From: Thermococcus cleftensis
Lineage (GTDB): Archaea > Methanobacteriota_B > Thermococci > Thermococcales > Thermococcaceae
Direction: 5' to 3'
Assembly: GCF_000265525.1 (NCBI RefSeq)
Contig: NC_018015.1
Span: 1,090,322 to 1,154,321 of the forward strand
DNA length: 64,000 nucleotides
The notes under the pieces are model-generated. The model worked only from the letters and a program-made list of their open reading frames with translations, was not told where the DNA came from and searched no databases. The position numbers and the translations under genes are program-made. Positions 8,552 to 16,315 of this stretch are shown piece by piece. Within the stretch, counting starts at the first letter, position 1. The number at the start of each line of letters is the position of its first letter.

Positions 8552-8980
8552 TCACTTTTTCTCTACCTTGGCTTTAGCCCGCTCCTTGGCCTTCTTCTGC
8601 TCCTCGAGCTTCCGCCTTATCTCTTCGATTTTCTCCTCCTTGAGCGGGATAAATTTGTCGTCGCCGTTGTCGTAGCTGGCCAGGAGGAACTCGTCGCTCA
8701 TCTCCAAAGCCCCTGTCGGGCAGACGTCAACGCACTGGGAGCAGTAGACGCAACGGGCGGTCCAGAGGGCCACCTTCCTGATGTCGGGTAGATAGACAAA
8801 AACACCGGCCGGGCAGACGGTGACGCACATTCTACAGCCGACGCACTTATCGACGTTGTACTTCAGCTGGCCCCTGAAGTCCTCCGGAACCGGCACTGGC
8901 TCGGTCTTGGGGAAGAGGTTGGTCGCTGGCTTCCTCGCCAGGTTCCTGAGCACCGTTGGGACGAGTATAGGTGCCCTCAC
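8552..8980 (-). CDS. mbhN: Membrane-bound hydrogenase subunit MbhN (NuoI-like ferredoxin)
   Basis: This 142-residue subunit carries two [4Fe-4S] clusters that take electrons from ferredoxin towards the NiFe site of the Mbh complex on the cytoplasmic face. Two cluster motifs are visible, CVGCRMCVTVCPAG and CVYCSQCVDVCPTGA. A Lys/Glu-rich coiled tail (EEQKKAKERAKAKVEKK) ends the protein. It is the last gene of the mbh operon: GTG 8980 overlaps the mbhM stop as GTGA and is preceded by GGAGGTGATAAT. It is the homologue of NuoI in complex I. Confidence 0.95.
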   Translation of the reverse strand: MRAPILVPTVLRNLARKPATNLFPKTEPVPVPEDFRGQLKYNVDKCVGCRMCVTVCPAGVFVYLPDIRKVALWTARCVYCSQCVDVCPTGALEMSDEFLLASYDNGDDKFIPLKEEKIEEIRRKLEEQKKAKERAKAKVEKK

Positions 8981-9969
8981 ATTATCACCTCCATCGCTAT
9001 GAGGAGCGAGCCGACGAGCGACGCTAAGAAGACGTTCTTCCAGAGGAAGTCAACGGCCTGCGTTATCTTCAGCCTTCCCGTCACTGCTCTAAAGACGCTC
9101 TCGACGACGAAGAGCAGTATGAAGACCTTCAGCGTGTGGAAGAGCAGGTTCACAACCTCTGCTGAAAGGCCGGTGAGGTTGAAGTAGTCAGCTATCCCCC
9201 AGGGGAAGAATATCGCGACCACGAGGGAAGCGGCTATATAAGCTTTGAGAGCCTTCGTCAGCTTGAGCAGGGCAAGGTACCTTCCGCTGTACTCCACGAG
9301 CAGTCCCTCGGCTATTTCCTCCTCTGCATCGGGTATGTTGAAGAACCCGACCTCTATCTCGCTCGCCAGCCAGACGCAGAAGACGTAGAGGAGTATTATC
9401 GCCCCAACGAAGCTCATGGGCGTCCCTATCTCCCAGATGTTGTGCTGGTAGAAGATGCCCATGCTGAACGGCCTGTCCACGCCGAGCTTACCGAGGCGCC
9501 ACATTATGGCGAAGATAGCGAGCATCATCGCGGGCTCTCTGGAAACCATCACCGTCGCTTCCCTCGCGGCTCCTATCTTCGCGTACGGACTGCCAGAGCT
9601 TATCGCTCCCACTATCTTGAAGAAGCTTATCAGGGCGAGGAGGTAGATGAAGACGATGACGTCGCCCTTGCTCGCCATAATGGGCGTGAATCCCATCGGC
9701 GTGTAAGCCAGGAGCGCTATGGCAGTCGCCAGGGCTAAAACCGGCGCGGCCCGGAACATGTAGTTGGCAGTGTTTGGAACTATCGTCTCCTTGCTCATCA
9801 GCTTGAGGAAGTCGTAGAACGGCTGTATCAGCGGCGGCCCAACGCGCCTCTGCATCCTCGCTACCAGCTTCCTGTCTATCCCCTCCCAGAGGAGTGAGGC
9901 GAGTGAGACGAAACCGTAGAGGCCGAGCAGTCCCGCGACCGGGTAAACGATGTTGCCCATAACGTCCAT
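8977..9969 (-). CDS. mbhM: Membrane-bound hydrogenase subunit MbhM (NuoH-like)
   Basis: An integral membrane protein of 330 residues with about eight helices. It anchors the peripheral hydrogenase arm to the membrane arm, like NuoH of complex I. Family features include RRVGPPLIQPFYDFLKL near the N-terminus and the acidic loop IPDAEEEIAEGLLVEYSGRY, which corresponds to the NuoH loop near the quinone cavity. The ATG at 9969 is chosen because GAGGTGAT ends four bases upstream; in-frame ATG/GTG codons at 9975/9978 lie within the ribosome binding site. It follows mbhL by 5 bases. Confidence 0.95.
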   Translation of the reverse strand: MDVMGNIVYPVAGLLGLYGFVSLASLLWEGIDRKLVARMQRRVGPPLIQPFYDFLKLMSKETIVPNTANYMFRAAPVLALATAIALLAYTPMGFTPIMASKGDVIVFIYLLALISFFKIVGAISSGSPYAKIGAAREATVMVSREPAMMLAIFAIMWRLGKLGVDRPFSMGIFYQHNIWEIGTPMSFVGAIILLYVFCVWLASEIEVGFFNIPDAEEEIAEGLLVEYSGRYLALLKLTKALKAYIAASLVVAIFFPWGIADYFNLTGLSAEVVNLLFHTLKVFILLFVVESVFRAVTGRLKITQAVDFLWKNVFLASLVGSLLIAMEVIM

Positions 9970-9974
9970 TCCCA

Positions 9975-11252
9975 TCACCTCGAACAGCCGAGACCGACCG
10001 GGGTCGGGTCGCCCTTTACATCTGGGTTAATCTCGCGCGTCTTCTTTATCGAGGCCTTCAGGAGGTCCTTCTCGGTTAAGATTCTCTTCCTGCCGTCGCT
10101 GAGGACGGCAACCCTGTCCGTACAGCTCAGGCATGGGTCAATCGAGGCGACCGCAACGACGAAGTCAGCGACCTGGTCTCCCTTAACTCCCTCAGCAACC
10201 GCGAAGAGGTTCGGGAAGGTCGGCTCCCTCGGCTTCCAGCGGAGGGGCTTGTCGCTTCCCTTCTTTCCGCGGACGTAGTGAATCAGCTCTCCCCTCGGGG
10301 CCTCGTACCTTCCAACCCCCTCTTCGTCCACCATTATCCTGAGCTTCGCGACCAGAACGTTGTCCTTGGGGAAGAGCTTGATTTTCCCGTCCGGCATCTG
10401 ATCGAGGGCGTGCTCTATAAGCTCAAGGCTCTGCCACAGCTCGCCTATCCTGACTGCCATTCTGTCGAAGACGTCCCCCCTCGGCCTCTCGCCCGTAACG
10501 TCCCCGGGCATCACCGGTTTTATCCCGAGGTCGGGGTAGACGCCGAGCCTCTCGCTCCACCTCGCGTCGTCCCTGATTCCGCTTCCCCTTCCGGTCGGGC
10601 CGACCGCGCCCTGCTCCATCGCGACGCGCTTGCTTATCACAGCACAGTCCCTGAAACGGGCCTCTATCGTCGGGTCGTGGAGGAAGATATCCTCAATCTG
10701 CGGGAGAACCTCGCGGTAGTACTTTATCATGTCGAGGATTATCCGCCTCCTCTTCTCGTCTATGTCCCTCCTCACTCCCCCTATCGTCACCATCGAGTAG
10801 TTTACGCGGTTTCCGGCAACTGCCTCAAGGGTGTCCATGACCTTCTCACGGGCCAGCCAGGTAAGGTGTAGCACCGTGTCGTAGCCTATGTCGTGGGCCA
10901 GAACTCCGAGGTTGAGCAGGTGGGAGTGGATTCTCTCCAGCTCGCCGATTATAACCCTGATGTACTCGGCCCTCTCCGGCACCTCTATCCCGGCCGCTTC
11001 CTCGACGGCCCTAGTGTAGGTGTGGTTGTGGGAGAAGGAGCAGATTCCGCACATCCTCTCCGCCAGGTACATTATCTGGACGTAGTTCCTCCTGAGGGCT
11101 ATCCACTGGATTCCGCGCAGGTTGTATCCGAGCTTGACGTCCACATCGACTATCCTCTCGCCGTCGAGGGTGAGTATGAACTTCTCCGGCTCCTCCAGGC
11201 CGGGGTGAATGGGTCCGAAGGGTATCTTGACCCAGTACTCGACTTTGGTCAT
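9975..11252 (-). CDS. mbhL: Membrane-bound [NiFe] hydrogenase large subunit MbhL
   Basis: The catalytic subunit (425 aa) reduces protons to H2. The four nickel-iron ligands are present as C68/C71 in RMCGICSFSHNH and C374/C377 in DPCLSCTDR, the same positions as I recall for the P. furiosus enzyme. A C-terminal extension of about 43 residues follows the last ligand motif (ending PVGLGCSR), as expected for a precursor trimmed by a maturation peptidase. It is homologous to NuoD. The ATG at 11252 overlaps the mbhK stop by 4 bases. Confidence 0.97.
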   Translation of the reverse strand: MTKVEYWVKIPFGPIHPGLEEPEKFILTLDGERIVDVDVKLGYNLRGIQWIALRRNYVQIMYLAERMCGICSFSHNHTYTRAVEEAAGIEVPERAEYIRVIIGELERIHSHLLNLGVLAHDIGYDTVLHLTWLAREKVMDTLEAVAGNRVNYSMVTIGGVRRDIDEKRRRIILDMIKYYREVLPQIEDIFLHDPTIEARFRDCAVISKRVAMEQGAVGPTGRGSGIRDDARWSERLGVYPDLGIKPVMPGDVTGERPRGDVFDRMAVRIGELWQSLELIEHALDQMPDGKIKLFPKDNVLVAKLRIMVDEEGVGRYEAPRGELIHYVRGKKGSDKPLRWKPREPTFPNLFAVAEGVKGDQVADFVVAVASIDPCLSCTDRVAVLSDGRKRILTEKDLLKASIKKTREINPDVKGDPTPVGLGCSR

Positions 11253-11797
11253 TTCTTTGCACCTCCTTTGAGGTAGTACGGGTGCCCTGCGTTGTGCACC
11301 ATCTCCTCGGGAACGCCCTTCTCATCGAGGCGGAGCGGGTAGATTCCCTCCGGGAAGTCCTCTGGTAAGAAGAGCCTCCTCTTGTCTGGCGCTCCCTCGA
11401 AGTCTATGCCGACCATTTCCATGCCTTCCCTTTCGTATTGCGCTGCTATTGGAAAGATATCACTGATGTCCGGAATCACCGGGTCGTCCTTGGGCGCGTG
11501 GACGTCTATGAGCAGGGAAACGGCCGGGGCGTCGTCGTAGTAGATCACGAGGTGGCTCAGGAAGCCGAGCTCCTCTCCAAGGTCCTGCTCGATGCCTATC
11601 GAGTAGTGGGCCTCGCCGTCGAGTTCCTTTATGAACTTCATCAGCTCGCGGTACTCGCTTTTCTCAACGCGAACCCACACTCTCTCGCGCCCCCACTTGT
11701 TGGTCTTCACTTCAACTTGGGCGTTTGGAAAGCGCTCCGCTATTGCCTCCGCGACCTTCCCGGCCTTGGTGGGCTCCTTAACCTCGGTCTCGCTCAT
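11249..11797 (-). CDS. mbhK: Membrane-bound hydrogenase subunit MbhK (NuoC-like)
   Basis: A 182-residue soluble subunit homologous to NuoC, which sits beside the large and small subunits in the hydrophilic arm. The signature is in the C-terminal half: PVIPDISDIFPIAAQYEREG followed by EMVGIDFEGAPDKRRLFLPEDFPEG. The N-terminal 40 residues are Lys/Glu-rich. It has no metal centre. ATG 11797 overlaps the mbhJ stop (ATGA) and the 3' end overlaps mbhL, so translation is probably coupled through J-K-L. Confidence 0.94.
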   Translation of the reverse strand: MSETEVKEPTKAGKVAEAIAERFPNAQVEVKTNKWGRERVWVRVEKSEYRELMKFIKELDGEAHYSIGIEQDLGEELGFLSHLVIYYDDAPAVSLLIDVHAPKDDPVIPDISDIFPIAAQYEREGMEMVGIDFEGAPDKRRLFLPEDFPEGIYPLRLDEKGVPEEMVHNAGHPYYLKGGAKK

Positions 11798-12312
11798 TCT
11801 TTCACCTCCGGGACCTCACCCTTCAGGATTTTAGCCAGCTTTTCGAGGGCCAAAACGACGCCGTGGAGTATAGCTTCGGGCCTCGGCGGACAGCCGGGGA
11901 CGTAAACATCTACCGGAATGACGTTGCTCAGCGGTGCGTTGGTGAAGGGGCTCTCGTAGAAGACGCTCCCGCCGGTGGGGCAGGAGCCGACCGCTATCAC
12001 TATCTTCGGGTCTGGAGTTTGCTCGTAGACCAGCTTGACCCTCTCAAGGCTCTGGTTGGTTACAGGCCCGGTAACGAGGAGTATATCCGCGTGCCTCGGA
12101 CTGCCGACGAGCTTGACTCCGAAGCGCTCCGCGTCGTATCTTGGGGTCAGGGCCGCTATTATCTCGATGTCGCAGCCGTTGCACGAGCCGCTGTTCACGT
12201 GGAAGACCCAGGGTGACTTTCCTATGTAGCGGCACAGCTGGGCGATTCTCTTCTCAAGCCCCTCGCGTTCCGGTGAGTTTGAACCTCCGTTAGCGGGAAC
12301 TTTGATGCTCAT
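11794..12312 (-). CDS. mbhJ: Membrane-bound hydrogenase small subunit MbhJ (NuoB-like)
   Basis: A 172-residue NuoB-like subunit that carries the proximal [4Fe-4S] cluster next to the NiFe site. Cysteines lie in NSGSCNGCDIE, AVGSCPTGG and VPGCPPRPEA, the standard pattern. The first 20 residues (NGGSNSPEREGLEKR) are variable. The ATG at 12312 has GGGGGTGAAGTAAG upstream. Unusually, a 36-codon reading frame with its own ribosome binding site lies between mbhI and this gene. Confidence 0.96.
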   Translation of the reverse strand: MSIKVPANGGSNSPEREGLEKRIAQLCRYIGKSPWVFHVNSGSCNGCDIEIIAALTPRYDAERFGVKLVGSPRHADILLVTGPVTNQSLERVKLVYEQTPDPKIVIAVGSCPTGGSVFYESPFTNAPLSNVIPVDVYVPGCPPRPEAILHGVVLALEKLAKILKGEVPEVKE

Positions 12313-12318
12313 CTTACT

Positions 12319-12429
12319 TCACCCCCTATGAGCCCTTGCCTCCGCAAGCGCTCGCGGAAGTTTTTGGGTTCCCTCAAGTGCCCGCCCCGTGATTGGGTTT
12401 CTCACGGTTTTTCTTTCAAACCCGCCCAT
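12319..12429 (-). CDS. Micro-gene between mbhI and mbhJ, 36 aa
   Basis: A 36-codon frame encoding a basic soluble peptide that begins MGGFERKTVRNPITGRAL and ends ALAEARAHRG. Its ATG at 12429 is preceded by GGAGGTGACGCTC, a near-perfect Shine-Dalgarno at normal spacing. It starts 15 bases after the mbhI stop and ends 6 bases before the mbhJ ATG, so it fills the only substantial gap in the mbh operon. I recognise no family. Codon use (CGA, CGG, GCA) is less typical than in its neighbours. Alternatives: a chance frame in a spacer with a regulatory role, or a translated leader that tunes mbhJ. The known Mbh structure has 14 subunits, A to N, and this is not one I can match. Confidence 0.55.
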   Translation of the reverse strand: MGGFERKTVRNPITGRALEGTQKLPRALAEARAHRG

Positions 12430-12444
12430 GAGCGTCACCTCCCT

Positions 12445-12792
12445 TCACCCCCATATCAACAGCACTCCCATGACGAAGGCGGTAACTATGACGAGGTAGC
12501 TCACGTAGTCGGTCAGCAGTCCGGTGTGCTCTTTTCTTAAGGCGGTGAAGAAGCGCTTGAGCGCGTAGGTCAGCCCCCACATGACGTTTTTTCCGGTGTA
12601 GTGGCCTTCAAGGTGCTCGAAGCCCGGAATCACCTTGTCGGGGTCCTCACCGCTTATGAATATCTTCGCCCCGTCGCCGACTTCCCTCGTCCCCATTCCG
12701 CTCCTCTTGGCCCACTTGTCGAGGAGGTAAGCCAGGATTAGGCCGATGATGAAGACAAAGACGAAGTAAAGCGCATCCCAGTAGCCGAACAT
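12445..12792 (-). CDS. mbhI: Membrane-bound hydrogenase subunit MbhI
   Basis: A 115-residue subunit with one N-terminal helix (YFVFVFIIGLILAYLLDKWA), a polar middle (SGEDPDKVIPGFEHLEGHYTGKNVMWGLTY) and a C-terminal helix (DYVSYLVIVTAFVMGVLLIWG). It links the Mrp-like sodium/proton antiporter arm to the hydrogenase arm of the complex. The ATG at 12792 is chosen because GGGGGTG lies six bases upstream; the GTG at 12801 has poorer spacing. It begins directly after the mbhH stop. Confidence 0.92.
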   Translation of the reverse strand: MFGYWDALYFVFVFIIGLILAYLLDKWAKRSGMGTREVGDGAKIFISGEDPDKVIPGFEHLEGHYTGKNVMWGLTYALKRFFTALRKEHTGLLTDYVSYLVIVTAFVMGVLLIWG

Positions 12793-12793
12793 T

Positions 12794-14341
12794 TCACGCA
12801 CCCCCTAAGACGGCGCTTACGTAGGCCAGCTGGTTCTCAAGGGCCTTCACGGCTGGAATCATGACCTTGTCGCTTATCTGCCACGGGAAGAGCCCCATGA
12901 CGATTATGGCAACCACCAGGATTATTATCGGCCAGAGCATCGTTCCCTCGGGGTCTTTGGCCTTCATGACCCTCTCGCTGGGCCTTCCAAAGAAGGTGTA
13001 GAGCACCTTGACGTAGGCAGCGGTACAGAATGCCGTTCCTATTATTGCTATCGCGCCGAGTATCGGGTTGAATATTGCCGAGCTCTCGTAGATGAGCCAT
13101 TTGCTCGCGAAGCCGTTCAGCGGGGGCATTCCTATTATCGCGGCCGCTCCGATCAGGAAGGCAAAGGTCGTCTTCGGCATCGCCTTAGCCAAGCCGCTCA
13201 GCTCGTTGAGGTCCCTCGTGCCGAGTTGATGAATGACCACACCGGCAATCAGGAAGAGGAGTGCCTTCATGAGGGCGTGGTTGAAGGTGTGGTAAATCGC
13301 TCCCGCCATCGCTATCTCTCCGGTCTGGCTTCCGTAGGCCGCTAAACCGATTCCGAGGCCGAGGAGAATGTATCCTATCTGCCCGACTGAAGAGTAGGCC
13401 AGGAGCCTCTTCATGTCGTTCTGGATTACCGCCATCGCGTTGCCGACGATGAGGGTTATGCAGGCGAAGATGATGACCACCCAGCCGACGGTCTTAACGC
13501 TTATGCTTGCCCCGTAGATGCTGAAGAGTATCCTCGTGAGGGCGTAGATTCCGCCTATCTTGATGACGAGACCGGAGAGCATGGCACTTATCGAGCTCGG
13601 CGCGGCCGGGTGAGCATCGGCAAGCCACATGTGGACTGGAGAAGCACCGCTCTTGAAGAGGAGCCCCGCTATGAAGAGTGCCAGGGCAACCTTGGCCGTA
13701 ACGCTCGGGCTTTGGGCGAGCTTTAAAGCGAGATAGCTCATAGTGAGCGTTCCGTACTGGCCGTAGAGGAGCGCTATACCGAGGAGCACGAAGGAACTCG
13801 CTATCGAGCCGACGAACATGTACTTGATGCCGGCTTCAATGCCCTCCCAGGTGTCGTTCCTGAAGGCGACGAGCGCGTAGCTGGCGATGCTCATTATCTC
13901 CAGGAAGACGTAGAAGTTGAAGAGGTCGCCGGTTATGGCTATGCCGAGCATTCCGAGCTCGAGGATTATGATGAGGGTGTAGTACTTGTCGAGGCCGGTG
14001 TCGTGCTTCATGTAGCCGAGGGAATAAAGCACGGCCAGGAAGCTCACGAGAGTTACCATCAGCACCATTATCGCGCCGAAGAGGTCAACCTCCCAGACTA
14101 TCCTTATTGGAAAGCCCACGCCCTGGCCGAGTGGGCTCTTGGCACCGAGTGTGTAGACGAGGATTTTCTTGGTATCCCAGACGTAGTAGAAGATTGCGGA
14201 GCCGACGGCGAGCGTTGCGCCGGAAATCATGACGGCCCACGCTTCCCTGGCCTTTCTTCCGAGCAGATTGACTATCGGCATCGAGAACGCTCCGAAGAGC
14301 GGAATGATTATGAGGTATGGAAGTATCGCCTCGCCGTTCAT
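12794..14341 (-). CDS. mbhH: Membrane-bound hydrogenase antiporter subunit MbhH (MrpD-like)
   Basis: The largest subunit (515 aa), with about fourteen membrane helices of the proton-antiporter (NuoL/M/N, MrpD) family. Landmarks: SLGYMKHDTGLDKYYTLIIILELGM-type sequence near 110-135 including the conserved helix-5 glutamate, FKSGASPVHMWLADAHPAAP with the helix-7 lysine near 230-250, and SSVGQIGYILLGLG near 315-330. It is the main ion-translocating unit that turns H2 evolution into an ion gradient. The ATG at 14341 overlaps the mbhG stop by 4 bases. Confidence 0.95.
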   Translation of the reverse strand: MNGEAILPYLIIIPLFGAFSMPIVNLLGRKAREAWAVMISGATLAVGSAIFYYVWDTKKILVYTLGAKSPLGQGVGFPIRIVWEVDLFGAIMVLMVTLVSFLAVLYSLGYMKHDTGLDKYYTLIIILELGMLGIAITGDLFNFYVFLEIMSIASYALVAFRNDTWEGIEAGIKYMFVGSIASSFVLLGIALLYGQYGTLTMSYLALKLAQSPSVTAKVALALFIAGLLFKSGASPVHMWLADAHPAAPSSISAMLSGLVIKIGGIYALTRILFSIYGASISVKTVGWVVIIFACITLIVGNAMAVIQNDMKRLLAYSSVGQIGYILLGLGIGLAAYGSQTGEIAMAGAIYHTFNHALMKALLFLIAGVVIHQLGTRDLNELSGLAKAMPKTTFAFLIGAAAIIGMPPLNGFASKWLIYESSAIFNPILGAIAIIGTAFCTAAYVKVLYTFFGRPSERVMKAKDPEGTMLWPIIILVVAIIVMGLFPWQISDKVMIPAVKALENQLAYVSAVLGGA

Positions 14342-14697
14342 CCCCTCAACCTCCTCAGGGCTCTCACGTCAAGGGTTCCGTAGTGGCGGTAGGCGTTTAT
14401 TGTGAGCGCAACCGCGAGCGAGAGCACACAGACGCCGATGACTATGCTCGTGAGGACCAAAGCTTGGGGAAGCGGTCCGACCATCGGGCTTTTCAGCGTC
14501 TCGTAGCCGGTGTAAATCGGCGCGGTCGGGATCTGGTCCAGCTCTATGCGATAGCCGAGGCTGATGAGGAGCAGGTGTATCCCCGAGTCTATGATGTCGA
14601 GCGCCAAAATCAGCTTGATTAGGTTCCTCTTTGCCAGAAAGGCGTAGATTCCGAGGGCTATGAGCAGGAACGCGGTGATGAACTGGAACTGAATCAC
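14338..14697 (-). CDS. mbhG: Membrane-bound hydrogenase subunit MbhG (MrpC/NuoK-like)
   Basis: A 119-residue membrane subunit with three helices, homologous to MrpC and NuoK. The conserved acidic residue in LIKLILALDIIDSGIHLLLIS and the C-terminal helix LPQALVLTSIVIGVCVLSLAVAL fit the family. The GTG at 14697 is chosen because GGAGGTGGAAGTC lies directly upstream; this GTG overlaps the mbhF stop as GTGA. A start at 14706 would fall inside the ribosome binding site. Confidence 0.92.
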   Translation of the reverse strand: MIQFQFITAFLLIALGIYAFLAKRNLIKLILALDIIDSGIHLLLISLGYRIELDQIPTAPIYTGYETLKSPMVGPLPQALVLTSIVIGVCVLSLAVALTINAYRHYGTLDVRALRRLRG

Positions 14698-15140
14698 GAC
14701 TTCCACCTCCTGTAGAGGGCTATCGCCGTCAGCGCGCTGACGAGGCCGGTAAACACCTTCAGACCCACCGCTAAGTTCATTATCGGCAGGAACCCCGCCG
14801 AGAGGAGCGTTCCCGGTTCTCCGTTGAAGAAGGGCCCGTTGTGCCAGAGCGTGTTGTAGAAGAAAGCAACGCCCATGCCGAGCATCGCCGCGCCGAGGAA
14901 GGCCAGACCGCCCACTCCCTCCAGGACCGAGTAGAGGCTCTTGTTGTAGTGCTTCTTCATCTCGTCGAGGCCGAAGGCGACCAGGAACAGTATCCCCGCC
15001 CCCGCTATCGTCGCTCCACCCTGGAATCCGCCTCCTGGGGTAAGGTGACCGTGCATCACTATGTAGGCACCGAAGATTCCGATGAGTGGGATTATGGCTC
15101 TGGCAGTGGTCTTCACGATGAGCCCCATATCCTCTCTCAT
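14694..15140 (-). CDS. mbhF: Membrane-bound hydrogenase subunit MbhF (MrpB-like)
   Basis: A 148-residue membrane protein with four helices of the MrpB family, shown by GAYIVMHGHLTPGGGFQGGATIAGAG near residues 19-45. It belongs to the sodium/proton antiporter-like arm of Mbh. The start ATG at 15140 overlaps the mbhE stop (ATGA) and is preceded by GGAGGAGGG; ATG 15128 is a weaker alternative. Confidence 0.93.
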   Translation of the reverse strand: MREDMGLIVKTTARAIIPLIGIFGAYIVMHGHLTPGGGFQGGATIAGAGILFLVAFGLDEMKKHYNKSLYSVLEGVGGLAFLGAAMLGMGVAFFYNTLWHNGPFFNGEPGTLLSAGFLPIMNLAVGLKVFTGLVSALTAIALYRRWKS

Positions 15141-15433
15141 GCCCTATCCCTCCTCCAGGGCCTTAGAAGGGCTATCGCGCCGGCTATGGCCGTGAAGAGA
15201 ACCGTCGCCTCACCTATGGTATCGTAGCCACGGTAGTCAAAGACTATGTCGGTGACTATGTTCGTACCGCCGACCTCCTCGAGGCCGTGGGTGATGTAGT
15301 AGTTGTCCGTGTAGCGGAGCGAGAGCCACTCGCTGCCGCCCGGGCCGAACTTGAGGCCGTAGTCGGGGTTCGCTATGTAGAGGAGCACGCCGAGGATAAA
15401 CAGCAGTGAGAGGTAAGCTATTGTTCTCTTCAC
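15137..15433 (-). CDS. mbhE: Membrane-bound hydrogenase subunit MbhE
   Basis: A 98-residue membrane subunit with an N-terminal helix (RTIAYLSLLFILGVLLYIA), an exposed loop (GGSEWLSLRYTDNYYITHG) and a C-terminal helix (TVLFTAIAGAIALLRPW). It corresponds to the C-terminal part of MrpA-type proteins. The GTG at 15433 is chosen because GGGAGGTGGAACC is immediately upstream and the codon overlaps the mbhD stop as GTGA. The frame could extend to an ATG at 15448, but that lies before the ribosome binding site. Confidence 0.9.
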   Translation of the reverse strand: MKRTIAYLSLLFILGVLLYIANPDYGLKFGPGGSEWLSLRYTDNYYITHGLEEVGGTNIVTDIVFDYRGYDTIGEATVLFTAIAGAIALLRPWRRDRA

Positions 15434-15693
15434 GGTTCCACCTCCCATCTCTCGGTCTTCGCTATGCCGTAAACTACGACGGCCGTGACAACACCGGCCC
15501 CGACGGCAGCCTCTGCTATCGCCACGTCAGGTGCGTGGAGCATGTAGAACTCAAGGCTCAGGAGAAGGCTCATCGCAGCCGACATGAGGGCAGCGGCCAG
15601 CAAATCCCTGAAGCGAATCGTGAGGTAGGCCGTGATCAGGACGCCGATGAGAATAATCGCCTGAATCGCCATGTCAACCGTCAGGGCGTTCAT
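15430..15693 (-). CDS. mbhD: Membrane-bound hydrogenase subunit MbhD
   Basis: An 87-residue membrane subunit with three helices, matching the DUF4040/MrpA C-terminal-type module. The segment LEFYMLHAPDVAIAEAAVGAGVVTAVVVYGIAKTE contains the conserved acidic and alanine/glycine-rich helix of the family. The ATG at 15693 overlaps the mbhC stop by 4 bases and the 3' end overlaps mbhE. Confidence 0.92.
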   Translation of the reverse strand: MNALTVDMAIQAIILIGVLITAYLTIRFRDLLAAALMSAAMSLLLSLEFYMLHAPDVAIAEAAVGAGVVTAVVVYGIAKTERWEVEP

Positions 15694-16055
15694 TCCTCCT
15701 CACCCCCGAGCTTCTCCTCGTAGGCATCGATGACCGCTCTGGCCGGCTTGTAGCCGCTCAGGTGGGCGGCCTTGGCTATTGCGTGTGCCCCGACCGGGTT
15801 CGTCAGGAGGAGAGCCACCAGGGCCACGAAGCTGTGGAGGGCCATCTGGAGGTACTTCGGGTCGCCAGTGACGTGAAGCCTGTAAAGGGCGTGGGTGACG
15901 ACCGCTAAAACCGCGAATATCGTTCCAAACGTCGTGCACTTTGTCGCCCCGTGGAGCCTCGTGTAGACGTCGGGGAAGCGGTGGAGGGCTATGCTCCCGA
16001 GGAGGTTGAAGGTTATATTTATCGCGAGGAAGGCGTAAATCAGGTACTCAATCAT
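15690..16055 (-). CDS. mbhC: Membrane-bound hydrogenase subunit MbhC (MrpG-like)
   Basis: A 121-residue membrane protein of the MrpG/PhaG family, recognised by NLLGSIALHRFPDVYTRLHGATKCTTFG near residues 18-45, with three helices. It is part of the antiporter-like arm. The C-terminal DAYEEKLGGEEE tail is acidic. ATG 16055 overlaps the mbhB stop by 4 bases. Confidence 0.94.
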   Translation of the reverse strand: MIEYLIYAFLAINITFNLLGSIALHRFPDVYTRLHGATKCTTFGTIFAVLAVVTHALYRLHVTGDPKYLQMALHSFVALVALLLTNPVGAHAIAKAAHLSGYKPARAVIDAYEEKLGGEEE

Positions 16056-16315
16056 TTCAATCCCCCCTGAAGGTATCTCGCGACTATCAGCGTTCCTATG
16101 TAGCTGAGGAGCGCGTAAACGATGGCTATGTCGATGTAAATCGTCCTGTCGTATGCCGCGCCGAGGAGAACCATGCCGGCAACGACGAGGGTGTTGAGAG
16201 TATCGACGCCGACGACCCTGTCGGGAACAGTTGGACCGAGTAGAATCCTGAGTATGGCTAAGAACGCGCCTATTGAGATTATCAGCGCCGCGTAGAAGAA
16301 CACCGGTTCGATCAT
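16052..16315 (-). CDS. mbhB: Membrane-bound hydrogenase subunit MbhB (MrpF-like)
   Basis: An 87-residue, three-helix subunit of the MrpF family. The diagnostic segment is RILLGPTVPDRVVGVDTLNTL near residues 22-42, followed by YDRTIYIDIAIVYALLSYIGTL. The ATG at 16315 overlaps the mbhA stop as ATGA and has AGGAGG upstream. A GTG 21 bases earlier (16336) lacks a good ribosome binding site. Confidence 0.93.
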   Translation of the reverse strand: MIEPVFFYAALIISIGAFLAILRILLGPTVPDRVVGVDTLNTLVVAGMVLLGAAYDRTIYIDIAIVYALLSYIGTLIVARYLQGGLK

